Source: JBMNTP01 sp050945795
GTDB taxonomy: Bacteria; Bacillota; Clostridia; Christensenellales; MGBC116941
Reading direction: 5' to 3'
Assembly (NCBI GenBank): GCA_050945795.1
Contig: JBMNTP010000006.1
Location: forward strand, 1-64,000
Length of the DNA: 64,000 bases
A program made the translations under genes and the position numbers. This document shows, piece by piece, positions 7,639 through 16,137 of this stretch. The notes beneath the pieces were generated by a model. The model did no database searches. It was not told the DNA's origin and worked only from the letters and a program-made list of their open reading frames with translations. Each line of letters begins with the position of its first letter. Within the stretch, counting starts at the first letter, position 1.

Positions 7639-8385
7639 TCAATCCATATTATTGATGCTATTAAAATACTCATCCGCTGTTATAATGCTGTCGACATCAA
7701 TTTCTTTGCCCGCCATCTTCTCCAATAATTCCAAAGGTACTTCCACATATCCATCTATTAAATTTCCACATAATATTCTCCCCGTATTCCCATTGACTCC
7801 CATATTCAAATTATATCTAGCTACCGGCAAATCTTGAGCTGTACATGAAATAGATATAAATATCCATTCTATAAAATTCGAGTCGTATGATCTATAACAC
7901 TTTTCCCCGGATTCCAGCGTATTGAATAATTCTTTGATTATCTCCTTATCTTTAATAATATTTTCATAGCCCTTTTTTCGGTAACCGTCTTCATCAGCAT
8001 AGTATTCTTTCCACTCTATAACATCTACGCTTTCAGCCGATGGTTGCGGGACCTCTTTATCAGTCCGGTATAAAGTAGGGTCGACCGTGCTGGAAAACAG
8101 CCCCACCGAATATAGAAAATTACGGTTAGGATCGCCTTCTATCCAATACAATGATGTCCACCAATTTCCCGCATATCCTATTTTCTCACCAGCCGAGCCA
8201 TGCACATGCCATCTTAGCTGTGGCGACGATTTATATCTCACCCCATCTATTATAACGCTGGTTCCGTCTTGCTCGGTCACCTCATGAACCGGCAAGAATG
8301 GATTAATATTCAATACCAACAAGAACAGTAGAAACCAACAACATAGACTGCCGACGACTATAATAATTATTGTTTTAAGTTTCAT
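7639..8385 (-). CDS. hypothetical single-span membrane protein (248 aa)
   Basis: A hydrophobic N-terminal segment of about 25 residues (IIIIVVGSLCCWFLLFLLVL) is followed by an extracytoplasmic domain of about 220 residues. AGGAGGTA lies just upstream of the ATG. I recognise no domain; the protein has several conserved-looking aromatic stretches (GNWWTSLYWIEGDP). It lies in the RHS array and ends at a strong terminator, so it may be immunity or accessory cargo left from a lost tip. Confidence 0.6.
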   Translation of the reverse strand: MKLKTIIIIVVGSLCCWFLLFLLVLNINPFLPVHEVTEQDGTSVIIDGVRYKSSPQLRWHVHGSAGEKIGYAGNWWTSLYWIEGDPNRNFLYSVGLFSSTVDPTLYRTDKEVPQPSAESVDVIEWKEYYADEDGYRKKGYENIIKDKEIIKELFNTLESGEKCYRSYDSNFIEWIFISISCTAQDLPVARYNLNMGVNGNTGRILCGNLIDGYVEVPLELLEKMAGKEIDVDSIITADEYFNSINNMD

Positions 8386-8483
8386 TTTTACCTCCTTATT
8401 TGCCTGCCGCGCCGCAATGCTATAAATTCAGTTGCTTGCATATTCTATATACTGCAATATTTGTATATAATATAGCTTGCTAT

Positions 8484-8951
8484 CTATTCGCCGCGATATT
8501 GGGCAAAGTTGTTATGAAACCATTCATCAGTAATATGAGCCATATTAATATTTGAAAGTGCCTGATAAAGATTCTCGCACATATTACGAAAATCTTTAAT
8601 ATCCCATGGTATTTCATATATGTAACCTTCTGCATATATACATATTCTTTCGGTAAATGGTCCACGTTTATAATGTTCTATCCGGGCGCAATCCTCTAAG
8701 GGTACTGTAACTTTTATTTTTCTATATTCTATTTTAATTGCATTGATAGTAATGGTAACACTCTTAATGTTCCCTTCTGCCAAAAATCCTTGTACACCAT
8801 AGATTCCTAAAGCACAATATAATATAATTGTGAAAATACCAGTTAGAAGGCTTGTATTCCATGCTAGTATGATGACAGATACAGAGATTATTAACACTAC
8901 TATCATAATTATAAATATCAATTTATAGTTAGTAATATATTTGTTTTCCAC
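8484..8951 (-). CDS. hypothetical two-span membrane protein (155 aa)
   Basis: Two hydrophobic segments lie at about residues 11-30 and 34-55, followed by a beta-rich cytoplasmic domain (KSVTITINAIKIEYRKIKVT, VPLEDCARIEH) that resembles PH-like domains of small membrane proteins. I cannot name a family. It sits alone between the terminator at 9012-9041 and the 248-aa gene, within the RHS array, and may be immunity-like cargo. Confidence 0.55.
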   Translation of the reverse strand: MENKYITNYKLIFIIMIVVLIISVSVIILAWNTSLLTGIFTIILYCALGIYGVQGFLAEGNIKSVTITINAIKIEYRKIKVTVPLEDCARIEHYKRGPFTERICIYAEGYIYEIPWDIKDFRNMCENLYQALSNINMAHITDEWFHNNFAQYRGE

Positions 8952-9011
8952 TTAGCTATCCCCCATCTAATAATAATTCCCCCTCCGCATTATTTTTCCT
9001 CTATTGACTGC

Positions 9012-9041
9012 AAAAAAAGCAACCGCTGAAGCGGTTGCTTT
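9012..9041 (-). terminator. cassette terminator, copy D
   Basis: AAAAAAAGCAACCGCT pairs with AGCGGTTGCTTT over a short loop and gives T7 on the minus strand. The stem is the same as in copies B and C. It closes the 253-aa gene at 9092. Confidence 0.85.
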
Positions 9042-9091
9042 GCCGAAAGAGTGTTATTCTTACAGTTCGTTTTTTCATAATAGCATAGAAA

Positions 9092-9853
9092 TCATCGTCC
9101 GCTTAAGCCCTCTTTATTAGCCCTTATTTGATTCCTATACTCCTCTAGCGCTTTATTATACTCCTCATATATTTTATTGGCTTTGTCCGTTTTACCGGCA
9201 GCGTCGTGTAATACGATTTGCGCCATCATGTTTTTGCCATATTCCATCAAATCCTCGTAGCTCGATTCAGGATATACTGGCATATCAAGGCACGCCTCTT
9301 CAAACTCCGAAACAAATATCTTCCAGCCCTCCTCGTTTATTCTTTCTTTGTTCAGGCCAACTTCATATGCCAAATATAAAGTCTCGTAGTTGTCCAGCAA
9401 TTCATCATATAATACAGGAAATATATCTTTATATTCCTGATACTGCCCTTCATAAATATATGCTAGCCAAAATCTCGCTTGAAGCAATTGCGCAAAATCA
9501 CTTTCCGATAGCACCTGCTGCTCTACGGCTAACCCGATAGCCTCTTTATGCACACCCTCTAATTTATCCAAGCCATCATGCTGTCCCATCGCTTCGGATG
9601 CTTCCGCCCATTCCGCTATGCTCTGCCCAATATTATCTATCTGTATGGCCTTAGGTATGTATTTTACTAATCCTTTATGGTCGTTTTTTATATAGAAATG
9701 TATACATAATCCCGCTAAATCAGCATCCGAACCTGTTTTTTGATATTGCCGCTCAACAGAGCTTATACTTATATGATCATTCAGCCATACTACTCCTGCA
9801 ATGAACAAACATATTACTAAAATAATGAATAATATTACTGTTCTGCTCATCAT
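9092..9853 (-). CDS. hypothetical membrane-anchored helical protein (253 aa)
   Basis: One N-terminal membrane segment (TVILFIILVICLFIAGVVWL) precedes an acidic, helix-rich domain with TPR-like spacing of hydrophobic residues. AGGAG lies seven bases before the ATG. It follows the tip-less RHS core fragment at 9980 and ends at a cassette terminator, so it occupies the immunity position for a tip that is no longer there. No family is recognised. Confidence 0.6.
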   Translation of the reverse strand: MMSRTVILFIILVICLFIAGVVWLNDHISISSVERQYQKTGSDADLAGLCIHFYIKNDHKGLVKYIPKAIQIDNIGQSIAEWAEASEAMGQHDGLDKLEGVHKEAIGLAVEQQVLSESDFAQLLQARFWLAYIYEGQYQEYKDIFPVLYDELLDNYETLYLAYEVGLNKERINEEGWKIFVSEFEEACLDMPVYPESSYEDLMEYGKNMMAQIVLHDAAGKTDKANKIYEEYNKALEEYRNQIRANKEGLSGR

Positions 9854-9979
9854 CGCAATGCTCCTAGAAATTGAATATATTTTCAGCTACTTAGCAGGTA
9901 GTTCTCTCAATTGATAGTTTAATACAACGTGATTCGCGGCGTCTCATATTCGATATATTCGTCCTCAACTCGATAAATC

Positions 9980-10285
9980 TTACTTTATTGATAGATAATG
10001 GTAGAAGAAGTACTTGTCTGCATACGGGTTATCTATGCCGGGGAGGCCGTCGTCAAAGCGCGCCGAAGCTATTATGCCGCCGCTAAGGTCAAGTATATTC
10101 TCCGTCAGCAGCCAGTTATCGGCGTTCGCGGTAAATAATGTTGCGCTCCCACTGTAATAATACTTTGTCGTCTCGTCATTTTCAACTTTTTTAACGCGCT
10201 GCACGTTCACAAGGTCAGCGGCCGCAACCGCATCTTTCTCTGATGTAGGATTCATATGACGAATAGCTTCTTTTTTATTGTACAA
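9980..10285 (-). pseudogene. RHS core fragment without tip
   Basis: From QRVKKVENDETTKYYYSG to KYFFYHY the sequence matches the RHS core of the C39 copy almost exactly, then breaks into YLSIK and a stop. The first 30 residues (for example NKKEAIRHMNPTSEKDAVAA) are unrelated to RHS and fused in frame at the QRVKK point. Both ends are therefore recombination scars. It is the most upstream RHS piece of the array. Confidence 0.75.
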
Positions 10286-10409
10286 AAGATACTCAATATA
10301 TTCAGAAAATAGTCATGATAAATAATGCTTCATTTTTATGTTTATTATGGGGGCAAAAATGGGGGCCCAACTGATATTTTGCCTATATTAAGCAAAAATT
10401 CGAGAAGAG

Positions 10410-10438
10410 AAAAAACCCGCAAACGCTTTGTTTACGGG
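10410..10438 (-). terminator. terminator downstream of tRNA-Thr
   Basis: On the minus strand CCCGtAAAC and GTTTgCGGG form a nine-position stem with one mismatch, followed by T6. It lies about 135 bases past the tRNA 3' end. Between them are a hairpin (TCGCGC...GCGCGA, about 10498-10526) and no gene. Confidence 0.8.
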
Positions 10439-10541
10439 CTCTTTAGCATGTCCTGTGCTACCACCAAAGATGCACACTTTGATACGGACATAAAAATATC
10501 GCGCACCGTCAAACGACAGCGCGCGAATTGATTTTCTTTGG

Positions 10542-10572
10542 CTTACCTTTCTTTTTCCAAAAGAAAGGTAAG
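10542..10572 (-). repeat. perfect 14-bp inverted repeat abutting the tRNA-Thr 3' end
   Basis: CTTACCTTTCTTTT (10542-10555) is the exact reverse complement of AAAAGAAAGGTAAG (10559-10572), with a three-base loop. It begins at the base after the tRNA CCA end on the minus strand. It lacks a T-run, so it is more likely a processing or stability hairpin, or an insertion scar, than a terminator. Confidence 0.7.
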
Positions 10573-10648
<76 letters not shown>

Positions 10649-10667
10649 ATTTAATACATGCCTGATT

Positions 10668-10696
10668 ATTATAAATGAATTGCCGCAACAATTCAA
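10668..10696 (-). promoter_or_regulatory. promoter of tRNA-Thr
   Basis: On the minus strand TTGAAT (10696-10691), a 17-bp spacer and TATAAT (10673-10668) are followed by the tRNA about 20 bases later. The spacer and -35 include the palindrome GAATTG-CCGCAA-CAATTC. Confidence 0.75.
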
Positions 10697-10847
10697 GCAT
10701 GGCTTTGCGATAATCATGATAAATTGCTTTTAGTTACCCGGCGTTATTAAATATATACTGCTAATGGCGCTGTTTTTGCCATATTTAAAAGGATTTCGCC
10801 GCACGAAATAGAATAATACATCTAGACTATACGGAGCGAAGAGGCAA

Positions 10848-11939
10848 ATGAAGAAGCTTTTTTTATTATTGATATGCATACCGGCGCTTTTGATGGCGGC
10901 TTGCTCACAAACGCCGCCGCTTGCCGTTTCTAAAAGCCCGCATGAAGAAACTACTATATCCGACCCTACATATACCGTTCCTTCACCGGCACCTTACACC
11001 GCGCCCGATCACAGCGGCTTTGATACCTCACAATACCCTATCGCCATGGCTATGCCCGCCATCACCCACCCTATACATCGCATAATACAGCATGGCTTTC
11101 TCGACGCCGCCGAACAGCTCGGTTACAATGCAAGCATAATAGGAACAGAGGATACGGATCAGGCAAAGGTGTATAAAGAATGCGTTAAGGCGGCTGAAAG
11201 CGGCGTTAAAGGCATAGTACTTTGGGCGGGCGAGGAAGACTGTTTTCCTATTATTGAAAAGCTTGAAAAGATGGGCGTAGCGGTTATTATACCGCATTTT
11301 ATATTTGACCCCATGCCGGCGGGGCTTATCGCAAACCTCGCCTGCCTTCCCGATGTTTATGGAGCCGCCGTAGCCGATTATATACATGCGACAACGGCGA
11401 GGCAAAAAGGCAGCGTTATTATTTCATCATATTCAGAAAACCTTACGGAATCAGCCGCCGCCATGGCATTTAAAGAGCGTATGTACGAGCTTAACCCTGC
11501 GTTCACCATAATAGGGCCGATTTATGAAGGGGATGACCATTTTTCCGCCATATTATCTTTTGTTGACATTATTAAGGAGCAACAGCCAATAGCAATATTC
11601 GGCACATCCGGTAACAGCGCCTATATATGGGCAGAGGCGATTGCTCAGGCGGATAAGCCGGCAAACAGCATTGTTATAGTCGGCATGGACTATACGCCTG
11701 GCAATCTGATGCTGCTTGATAACGGTCATATATCGGCGCTTGTAGCCCAGCCCATATACGAAGAGGCTTATATAGCGGCGCATATGCTCGATAAATACTT
11801 TCGCACCGATGAAAAGCCGGGCTGGACGCAGCTCGACGCACCGCTTATACATAACGGCGGCGTCGGTACATCGGATCCGGCAATGTATATTGAAGTGATA
11901 TCGCAGGCGGGAAAACGCTTTGTTGAAGTCCTGCATTAA
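10848..11939 (+). CDS. periplasmic-binding-protein-like lipoprotein (363 aa)
   Basis: The signal MKKLFLLLICIPALLMAAC is a clear lipoprotein signal, followed by a Pro/Ser/Thr-rich linker. Residues 60 onward have the fold pattern of LacI/ribose-type substrate-binding proteins (Peripla_BP_4): AMAMPAITHPIHRIIQHGFLD, GIVLWAGEEDC, GSVIISSYSENLTE, IFGTSGNSAYIWAEAI and IVGMDYTPGN. The ligand is probably a sugar or related small molecule. No ABC permease or ATPase gene lies nearby, so the partner is elsewhere or it serves sensing. A close paralogue follows 47 bases downstream. The ribosome binding site is GGAGCGAAGAGG. Confidence 0.85.
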   Translation: MKKLFLLLICIPALLMAACSQTPPLAVSKSPHEETTISDPTYTVPSPAPYTAPDHSGFDTSQYPIAMAMPAITHPIHRIIQHGFLDAAEQLGYNASIIGTEDTDQAKVYKECVKAAESGVKGIVLWAGEEDCFPIIEKLEKMGVAVIIPHFIFDPMPAGLIANLACLPDVYGAAVADYIHATTARQKGSVIISSYSENLTESAAAMAFKERMYELNPAFTIIGPIYEGDDHFSAILSFVDIIKEQQPIAIFGTSGNSAYIWAEAIAQADKPANSIVIVGMDYTPGNLMLLDNGHISALVAQPIYEEAYIAAHMLDKYFRTDEKPGWTQLDAPLIHNGGVGTSDPAMYIEVISQAGKRFVEVLH

Positions 11940-11986
11940 TATAGTACAGACCGCTCTAGGCACATAGCAGCGGAAAGGGGATAAAC

Positions 11987-13015
11987 GTGAAAAAGAGTAT
12001 CAGCTTAATTGCCTGTATCGCCACCGCGATATTTATAGCCGGCTGCTCAGCCGGAAATTCCATATCAAATAATGCCACAACTCCCACCGCCGCCCCTCAA
12101 TCGGTGGAATTTATAGGCGTTGAGGAAAAAGAGCGCGCCGGCCTTATTATGCTGGCAATGCCCATATTAACCCACCCCGTACACAAAACGGTACAGCTTG
12201 GCTTTGTTGAAGCGGCGCGCGAGCTGGGATACGATACTGAAATCGTCGGCTCCGATACAGCCTACGGTCCCGATTTTATCACCGCCGTTGAAAGCGCACT
12301 GTCGCGTCAGCCGGACGGCATAATAATATGGGGCGACGACGCCAGCCATGAGCTTATAAAAAAATGTAAGGCGCAGGGAGTATATACCGTTGCGCCGCAC
12401 TTTTTGCACAGTAAAACAGACATACCCGAACTTGACGCTAACCTTTTAAGCAATCCTTCGGCTTACGGAGCCGCCTGTGCGGACGAGATGGCTGCGGCGC
12501 TAAAAGGACGCTCCGGCAGCATAGCCATAACGCAAGGCTCATACAATATCGAAGAAAACGCTGCGGCGAATGCCTTTTCAAAGCGGCTTAAACAGATAGC
12601 GCCGCAGCTTTCGGTGCTCGACCCACTTCCGGAGAATTTCGACGTCTCTTCCGCCACATCCGACTGCACTACCATTATAAAGGCCAATCAAGACCTAATA
12701 GGCGTGTTCGGCACTTCCGGCAATTCTGCTGCCGCCTGGGCGCTCGCGGTGTCTGCAAGCGGGCTTAGCAAAGGGCAGCTTATAATAATAGCCACCGATT
12801 ATACCGATCAAAGCATCAGCCTTTTATCCGGCGGCGATATACACGCCATAGTAGCAAGACCGCTCTATGAAGCCGGAGAAGCCTCTGTATCAATACTTGA
12901 CCGGCTTATAAACGGCATAGAAGCTCCATACCTTGTAGAACTGCCGGCTCCTATAGTTACTTCCTCCGGCGTTGAGCGCTATAGCGATATAATAAAAAGA
13001 GCCGACGCTCTCTGA
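11987..13015 (+). CDS. paralogous periplasmic-binding-protein-like lipoprotein (342 aa)
   Basis: A lipoprotein signal (ATAIFIAGC) precedes a substrate-binding domain with the same block order as the upstream gene: LAMPILTHPVHKTVQLGFVE, GIIIWGDDASH, VFGTSGNSAAAWALAV and IATDYTDQS. The pair looks like a tandem duplication that has diverged strongly. It is preceded by GGAAAGGGG and followed by a plus-strand terminator at 13075. No transporter subunits are nearby. Confidence 0.85.
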   Translation: MKKSISLIACIATAIFIAGCSAGNSISNNATTPTAAPQSVEFIGVEEKERAGLIMLAMPILTHPVHKTVQLGFVEAARELGYDTEIVGSDTAYGPDFITAVESALSRQPDGIIIWGDDASHELIKKCKAQGVYTVAPHFLHSKTDIPELDANLLSNPSAYGAACADEMAAALKGRSGSIAITQGSYNIEENAAANAFSKRLKQIAPQLSVLDPLPENFDVSSATSDCTTIIKANQDLIGVFGTSGNSAAAWALAVSASGLSKGQLIIIATDYTDQSISLLSGGDIHAIVARPLYEAGEASVSILDRLINGIEAPYLVELPAPIVTSSGVERYSDIIKRADAL

Positions 13016-13074
13016 CAACGCCGCTAAATCAGCCTTATAACGCCTTGTAACGCCTTAAACATATATAAACATAC

Positions 13075-13115
13075 AGCGCGACGCATGCCACACAGCCTGC
13101 CGTCGCGCTTTCTTT
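13075..13115 (+). terminator. terminator of the lipoprotein pair
   Basis: AGCGCGACG (13075-13083) pairs with CGTCGCGCT (13101-13109), followed by TTTCTTTG. Confidence 0.85.
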
Positions 13116-13167
13116 GTGTACTAACCTTTCGCCTGCAGCTTACCTTTTCCGTCTTGCGATAATCGCG

Positions 13168-14238
13168 TTAACCGATGCTTGCGACCGGCTCAATACCACC
13201 CAGCTCAAAATACTCGCTGCCCATATTATATCCTTCGGATACAAAGTCGTCGCAAACGCCGCATATAGCCATTTCAGCCATATACGCCAGCCGCCGCGAC
13301 GGCATCGCCGCCTTTACTTCAAGCATAACTACAGCCTCACGCGCCGCCGCCGACATACCGCTCACCAATGTGGGCGCACTGCTCCTCGCCTGCGAGCCGG
13401 CCTTGGCTACTCCCGTCTCTGCAAAAGCGCATACTTTAATCTGAGCCGCCCCGTACGGCACACCGTCACTCACGCGCTCGGCAAGGCTCATTACAAAGCT
13501 GTTCATATCTGCCCCTTCATCGCACTTTACCGTCAGCCGAGTGTTCAAACATCCCGTTTCACGCGCCGCCCTCTCATAAGCGCCGTCATCCGCCTTTATT
13601 CGCTCACGCGTCAGGTATTCGCCGGATAATATGCAATCAAGCCACTCACTCATGCCTCGTCCCGAATACGGGCAGGCCGTCATTATACGCGCTGCGAACC
13701 TATCCTCAAGCGCCTTTTCTATATATGCCGCCCTTTTTTCATCCTCATCATCGGCAACAGAAAGCAATAGTATGTCCGCCTCCTCCATTTGCGTGGCGAG
13801 TATGTAATTCATATAAGGAGATAACCCGCCGCTGTCGCGTATATTGCCTTCAACCTGCCCCGGCGACGCTACAACGGTGTAAGGCAGCATACGCATATCC
13901 CCCGCCACTCCGGTTTTTATACCGTCTAGAAACCCGCGACGAATGTCGGGGCGAGGCGCCTCCGCTTTAACAAAAACTATGTCAGCGCCGGCGTTTGTAA
14001 AAGCCATAGCCGACTGCGCCGTATCAAGCGCTTCCGCCCCGTTAAGTGCGGCTGTGCTAATACCGTTAAACGTCAGATACTCGGCGTCAAGTGAGCCGCG
14101 CTTCTCATGCGGAAGCACCGCCGCTACGCTTGTACCGCTTGACATAAGCAGCCGCGCCGCCGACAATATTATCTCGGTTTTCCCCGAGCATATAAAGCCG
14201 CCCACGGCAGCCAGAGCCGGCCTTCCGACTAAAGCCAT
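13168..14238 (-). CDS. CobW-like P-loop protein (356 aa)
   Basis: A Walker A motif, GGFICSGKT, lies near residue 15 and is laid out like the nucleotide-binding site of CobW/HypB-type metal-chaperone GTPases. In the place where such GTPases carry NKxD this protein has LLLSVADDED, so guanine specificity is doubtful. The C-terminal part (about 230-356) is not recognisable to me; it has a conserved-looking Cys pair in AICGVCDDF that could bind a metal. It starts with GGGGGAGG upstream of ATG and follows dnaB in the same direction with a 116-base gap. Role unknown; a metal- or cofactor-handling NTPase is the best guess. Confidence 0.6.
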   Translation of the reverse strand: MALVGRPALAAVGGFICSGKTEIILSAARLLMSSGTSVAAVLPHEKRGSLDAEYLTFNGISTAALNGAEALDTAQSAMAFTNAGADIVFVKAEAPRPDIRRGFLDGIKTGVAGDMRMLPYTVVASPGQVEGNIRDSGGLSPYMNYILATQMEEADILLLSVADDEDEKRAAYIEKALEDRFAARIMTACPYSGRGMSEWLDCILSGEYLTRERIKADDGAYERAARETGCLNTRLTVKCDEGADMNSFVMSLAERVSDGVPYGAAQIKVCAFAETGVAKAGSQARSSAPTLVSGMSAAAREAVVMLEVKAAMPSRRLAYMAEMAICGVCDDFVSEGYNMGSEYFELGGIEPVASIG

Positions 14239-14354
14239 AAAAAATGCCTCCCCCGCCCGGCATTAACGCACCGGAACGTATTTTAGCGTCAAGAAATGCG
14301 CAAACGTTTTAAATGCCTGCGCACAATCCTCCCGCTGTCTATAACCTTAAACTG

Positions 14355-15689
14355 TCAATACTCATCGTGCCGCTCGTCAAGCTCGGCGAACTTTGTGAAT
14401 TCGCCTATCCATTTAAGCATTATATCGCCGGTAGGGCCGTTTCTCTGTTTAGCCAGGCTGACCCCCGAAACGCTTTCGCCTTCCTCGTTCTTAATGTCCC
14501 TAAAGAGCAGCATTACTATATCGGCGTCCTGCTCTATCGCACCCGACTCCCTAAGATCTGAAAGCTGCGGTTTTTTACCCTCTCGCGTGTCAGCCAAACG
14601 CCTAAGCTGCGACAGCACAACAACCGGACAGTCAAGATCCCTCGCCATTATCTTGAGCATACGCGTCATTTCGCTTATCTCAAGCTGCCTGTTCTCGGTT
14701 TTGCCGCTGCCCTGTATAAGCTGAAGATAGTCGATTATAACCATGCCAAGGCCGTTATGCATTTTCATGCGGCGACACCTGCTTCGTATCTCCGGTACCG
14801 TTATTCCAGGCTGATCATCAAGGTATATAGGCGTCTCGGACAGCTCGGCCTGCGCCTCGGACAGCTTGCGTATTTCCTCTGGGCCTATGCGGCCGGTATA
14901 AGTGCTTTGGAGGTCTACTCCCGCCTCGCTGCACAACATACGCGACGCCAGCTGCTCTTTCGACATCTCCAGCGAAAACACAACAACCGGCACCTTATGC
15001 CGCTTAGCCGCATGCGCTGCTATATTAAGAGCGAAACTGGTTTTTCCTGTACCCGGCCTGCCGCCTATAACAATAAGCTGCGATTTTTGAAATCCGGCAG
15101 TCTTTCTATCTATGCTGGCAAAGCCTGTTGATAAGCCCGGCAGCTCGCCACGCCTGTTCATGGCCTCGCCTATCATATTCATACTCAGCCTTAAGGCCTC
15201 GGATATAGGACCCATGGAATCGGTCTTTTTATGCGTGGCGATATCATATATAAGCTTTTCCGCCTCATCAAGCTGATTCTCCGCGGCCACCGCCTCATCA
15301 AAACCGTTTTTGACTATGCTGCCGCCCGCATCTATGAGCCGGCGCAGCGTAGCCTTTTCTTCGATTATGCTTATATAGTGGCCTACATTGGCGGCGCTTG
15401 GCACCATCATGGATAAATCGGATATATACTGCGCCCCGCCCGCCCCTGAAAGGCTGCCCCTCGCCTCTAGCCGCTCTGTAACGGTAACAAGGTCTACCGC
15501 TTTATTCGCGGCATCAAGCTCTTGCATAACAGAGAATATCTCTCTATGCTGCGGGCTGTAGAAATCTTCGGGACGCAGCGTCTCGGCGGCGGTAAGCGCC
15601 TTAGGCGATATAAGTATGCTGCCAAGCACCGACTGCTCAGCCTCATAGCTGTTTGGCAATATCCTTCCGCTTGATTCCAATTCGGCCAC
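14355..15689 (-). CDS. dnaB: replicative DNA helicase DnaB
   Basis: This is the hexameric 5'-3' helicase of the replication fork. The N-terminal DnaB domain (residues 1-110) begins RILPNSYEAEQSVLGSILIS, and the C-terminal RecA-like domain has Walker A GGRPGTGKTSFALNIA, Walker B VIIDYLQLI and the SQLRR and SDLRESGAIEQDAD motifs. The length of 444 aa is typical. It lies eight bases downstream of rplI, in the usual gdpP-rplI-dnaB order of Firmicutes. No intein or insert is visible. Confidence 0.97.
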   Translation of the reverse strand: MAELESSGRILPNSYEAEQSVLGSILISPKALTAAETLRPEDFYSPQHREIFSVMQELDAANKAVDLVTVTERLEARGSLSGAGGAQYISDLSMMVPSAANVGHYISIIEEKATLRRLIDAGGSIVKNGFDEAVAAENQLDEAEKLIYDIATHKKTDSMGPISEALRLSMNMIGEAMNRRGELPGLSTGFASIDRKTAGFQKSQLIVIGGRPGTGKTSFALNIAAHAAKRHKVPVVVFSLEMSKEQLASRMLCSEAGVDLQSTYTGRIGPEEIRKLSEAQAELSETPIYLDDQPGITVPEIRSRCRRMKMHNGLGMVIIDYLQLIQGSGKTENRQLEISEMTRMLKIMARDLDCPVVVLSQLRRLADTREGKKPQLSDLRESGAIEQDADIVMLLFRDIKNEEGESVSGVSLAKQRNGPTGDIMLKWIGEFTKFAELDERHDEY

Positions 15690-15696
15690 CGTCCCT

Positions 15697-16137
15697 TTAA
15701 ATCTCTACTTTAACTCCAAGCCTGGCCTGTATCTCGGCATATACTTTTACAACCGCCTCATATTCCCCAACGTTTTTTATAGGCTCTATGCTTATCTTTT
15801 TCTTGTCCATCTTAACGCCATGCTGCGCCTCCAGCGCGTCGGCTATTTCTTTGTTTGTAATAGCGCCAAAAAGCCTGCCCGTCTCCCCCGCCTTGGCTTT
15901 AATCGTTACGGTAAGCGATTTTATCTTGTCGGCGACGCGCTGCGCCTCGTCCTTTTCAGTAGCCTTCCTATGCTTTTCAGCGTCTATTTTAAGCTGCGCG
16001 CTGTTTAGATTGCCCGCTGTCGCCTCGACAGCCAGCTTCCTGGGCAAAAGATAATTCCTAGCGAATCCATCGCTGACTTCTATAATCTCACCCTTTTTTC
16101 CGGTACCTTTAACATCTTTTTGCAATATTATTTTCAT
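15697..16137 (-). CDS. rplI: 50S ribosomal protein L9
   Basis: The start MKIILQKDVKGTGKKGEIIE and VSDGFARNYLLPRKLA are the L9 signature. The N-domain, the long central helix (residues 40-80, Ala/Lys/Glu-rich) and the C-domain (GRLFGAITNKEIADAL) are all present; 146 aa is the normal length. It binds 23S rRNA. The ATG overlaps the gdpP stop by four bases (ATGA), so it is translationally coupled. Confidence 0.97.
   Translation of the reverse strand: MKIILQKDVKGTGKKGEIIEVSDGFARNYLLPRKLAVEATAGNLNSAQLKIDAEKHRKATEKDEAQRVADKIKSLTVTIKAKAGETGRLFGAITNKEIADALEAQHGVKMDKKKISIEPIKNVGEYEAVVKVYAEIQARLGVKVEI

Larger units (their letters stand above)
1..10330 (-). other. RHS C-terminal cassette array (polymorphic toxin tip graveyard)
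   Basis: Five separate pieces of an RHS-repeat protein gene lie in the same orientation. They share core motifs such as FTGSVTDKSTGLQYMNARYY, FISQDTYSGNPYDPWTQHLYAY and DPTGH, but each carries a different sequence after DPTGH. Each piece is followed closely by one or two small unrelated genes, and several units end in a very similar terminator. This is the known layout of displaced RHS tips, where recombination in the conserved core swaps toxin ends and leaves old tip/immunity pairs downstream. No full-length RHS gene is present in the window. Function of the individual tips is inferred from motifs only. Confidence 0.85.

Noticed and set aside
13114..13629. Long plus-strand open frames opposite the CobW-like gene, and similar long antisense frames over addAB, gdpP and tkt
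   Set aside because: They lie antisense to clear genes, lack ribosome binding sites and have low-complexity composition; shadows of codon bias.
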